From assembly GCA_022559845.1 (NCBI GenBank), contig JAHNEJ010001810.1, positions 237,266 through 301,265 of the forward strand: a DNA stretch of 64,000 nt, read 5' to 3'. Made by a program: the position numbers and the translations under genes. Below the pieces are notes generated by a model, which worked only from the letters and a program-made list of their open reading frames with translations, searched no databases and was not told the DNA's origin. This DNA comes from Amorphophallus konjac. Its lineage: Eukaryota > Streptophyta > Magnoliopsida > Alismatales > Araceae. Positions 62,141-64,000 of this stretch are shown piece by piece (within the stretch, counting starts at the first letter, position 1; every line of letters starts with the position of its first letter).

Positions 62141-64000
62141 ATCTCCATATCTTGTTACGTTGTATCTGTTCTGCACACCCCGCCGGAGCAATCTCCCGTG
62201 GTGGTCCCTCCTCTTCTCTCTTTTTCTGTGTCGCAGTAAAACGAGCCAACGCGCTCCGCTTCGCCTCCTCCGGCATTCCGCGTGACGTCGCTCACATCTT
62301 GGCGATCACGGTGGGACTTCTTTCGCTTTCCCTCGGTTACCCTTGCAATTTCAGCACCGCCGTGTGCTCCTCCACCCTTGCGCCCTCGCGCGCTCCAGTT
62401 GTGCTCACGGTAGCACTTTCAGATCTTATCCCTCGTGCACCTCGTGCACTTCACTCCTAATCCCTTGTAATTCATTAGGTGTTGATTATATCTTTGTTAT
62501 CTCTATTGTTTTCTTATGTTCTGTATATCTTTTCAGCACTTCATTGCATACATCCACCCCCTTTTTTATTATGTTTATTTCTTTTCTAAGGATCACCCTC
62601 TCTCGGTGAAGGAAGGACTCTCCGTTCGGAAATTCCTCTCGACGGACTAGGATCTTCTCCACCGGGACCTCCGTAAGTCCCCGACAGCGAAGGATTCCCT
62701 CTTCATTAACTGAGCTGGTTGTACCATTGAAGTTCCCTAGAGTTAGTCGACCCATTCGTGGTGAGACGAGAGACCCTAGTTGATGCGGGACGGACACGCG
62801 ACTTGGGACTCTAGCTCGCGATCGTCCCTATGCGAGGGAAGACGTGGACCGTGCGCGGTTGAGAAACCGACGGTGAGTCTCGGGTATCGGCCTTTTCGCG
62901 TTAACTCGGATCGAGTCACGGGACGGTACACTCAATCTCGCTCTCTCGCAGCGGTGATAATAGAATAACAAGCTAGAAACCTACACTCGCAGCGGCATTC
63001 AAAGTTATACAAGATAATCAAATGCGATAAAGAGTGGGGAGCGAGTGTACCTCCACGCTCCGGGCGTGGGGAAGACGTTCCCGGCCAGTTACGGTAACTC
63101 CCTGTAACAACAGTTAAAAAATTTAATTAGAGCAGTAATTCCATTACCCACTCCACGCAGGGAGGTAAAGGGCTACAAGTGGGGCCCGGGAGGACCGACC
63201 CTGGGTTGACGGATAGCAATCTGGAGGTGCGTATGGCACGAACTCGGCCTGCTGGTCCGACTCGGCACTATTGCAACTCGGTGCTGCGCCAACTCGGTTG
63301 CTGACTCGGTGGACAGCAAGGTGCGGATTTCAAAGGAACGCTGCCTTCCTGGGATCTTCTGAAGGCGCCGCTTGGCTGGGACGGTGGCAGGATGTCCTTG
63401 ATCAACTCCCTGAAGGGGCGACTCCTGAAGTTGACTTTCATATTTATTTCTGAATTTTCTCTCGGACTGAGTTGTGCTGGCTGAATTCGAATCTGCTCTG
63501 CACACCTTCACGAAAAGAATTTCTACGACCAGATCCGATGTCGAATTGATGCACAAGAGGTACCGATGGATAGAGGACTCAGAGATCTACAACATATATT
63601 TTTGGTGGCTCCATCCACAAAACAGATTAAAATTAAAAATGACTACAAACTACCTTTTTTTTTCTGACCCGGACTGACAGACACACAGGGCAGAGATGAA
63701 CCTGCCTGAATTAGACCTTTGGACCGAGGGCTAAATGATTTTTGTTGACTCAACGAACATTATGGTGGAATGGGGTATACGTGGGGAACACTAGACAATT
63801 TTTGTGGATTTTCTAAAATTTTGTAAGTAGGTGGGAAAATACAACAAGGAGACTATGTCCCGTAGATCTGCAAAAAGCCAGATTACTGAGAGGACAAACA
63901 AAAATACGGGGAAAATATCAAATGGACTCCAAATGACACGAAATTTTAACTGGAGGTTAGGGTAGATGGACAGAACAAACCCTCAAAATTAGGGCACAAT

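Larger units (their letters stand above)
60564..64000 (+). mobile_element. Putative LTR retrotransposon start, runs off the right edge
   Basis: It begins TGTAGACACGCCGTTTTGAC immediately after Tekay/Del-type sequence, as an LTR insertion would. A TATA box TATAAATA (61127-61134) lies about 560 bp in. Just upstream, repeated dyads of the form GACGYSTC...GACGCCTC occur (60714-60740, 61016-61040, and a perfect 10-bp hairpin at 61085-61114). An 84-bp tandem repeat follows at 61,763-62,140. I could not find the LTR end, a primer-binding site or coding domains. The stretch from about 62,950 to 64,000 (with CTCGCAGCGG motifs) may belong to a different, possibly copia-type, element. Confidence 0.45.

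Overview
The window is nuclear DNA of a flowering plant. It holds the 5' part of a RAD23-type gene on the minus strand, plant LTR retrotransposons of the Tat, Athila and Tekay/Del types, a plant hAT transposon, L1-type LINE tails, a tRNA-derived SINE and several MITEs. The RAD23 ubiquitin-like domain looks monocot-like, but the species cannot be told from sequence alone. There are no rRNA or tRNA genes and no prokaryotic features.

Left and centre (1-41,050). Five exons of the RAD23-like gene are visible: exon 1 at 40,758-40,823, exon 2 at 2,433-2,594 and exons 3-5 at 1,090-1,398. The rest of the gene lies beyond the left edge. Intron 1 is about 38.2 kb because it holds nested transposons. A hAT element (7,322-35,435; 8-bp target duplication CTCCCAGC) carries a multi-exon transposase gene on the minus strand. 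A 23,069-bp Tat-lineage Ty3 retrotransposon (7,821-30,889; target duplication GTCCT) sits in the last exon of that transposase. Smaller residents are three 5'-truncated LINE tails (one of them in intron 5), a 109-bp SINE, a Tourist-like MITE with TAA duplications and two inverted copies of another repeat.

The Tat element is the most interesting object. Its two 2,181-bp LTRs differ by about two substitutions, so it is very young. The sense strand carries one uninterrupted 3,890-codon gag-protease-RT-RNaseH-archaeal RNaseH-integrase frame, in which a CHHC gag-type knuckle module occurs four times, once between protease and RT. Antisense to it, between integrase and the 3' LTR, I can assemble an intact 8-exon gene of about 1,506 codons. 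It joins a plant mobile domain (PMD) protein to a coiled-coil tail through seven short GT-AG introns, all in phase 1.

Right (41,050-64,000). This part has no intact host gene. It contains a frameshifted COI1-like F-box/LRR fragment, an 850-bp field of degenerate ~20-bp palindromes, a 389-bp MITE with ~45-bp inverted ends, two 130-bp palindromic elements between TA microsatellites, and a second nest. In that nest a decayed Athila-like retrotransposon (47,399-58,980, minus) is inserted in a long Tekay/Del-type LTR (about 45,351-60,305, minus). That LTR carries a 31-bp-period array of small hairpins with compensatory changes. From 60,564 to the right edge another LTR-like sequence begins, with a TATA box and an 84-bp tandem repeat.
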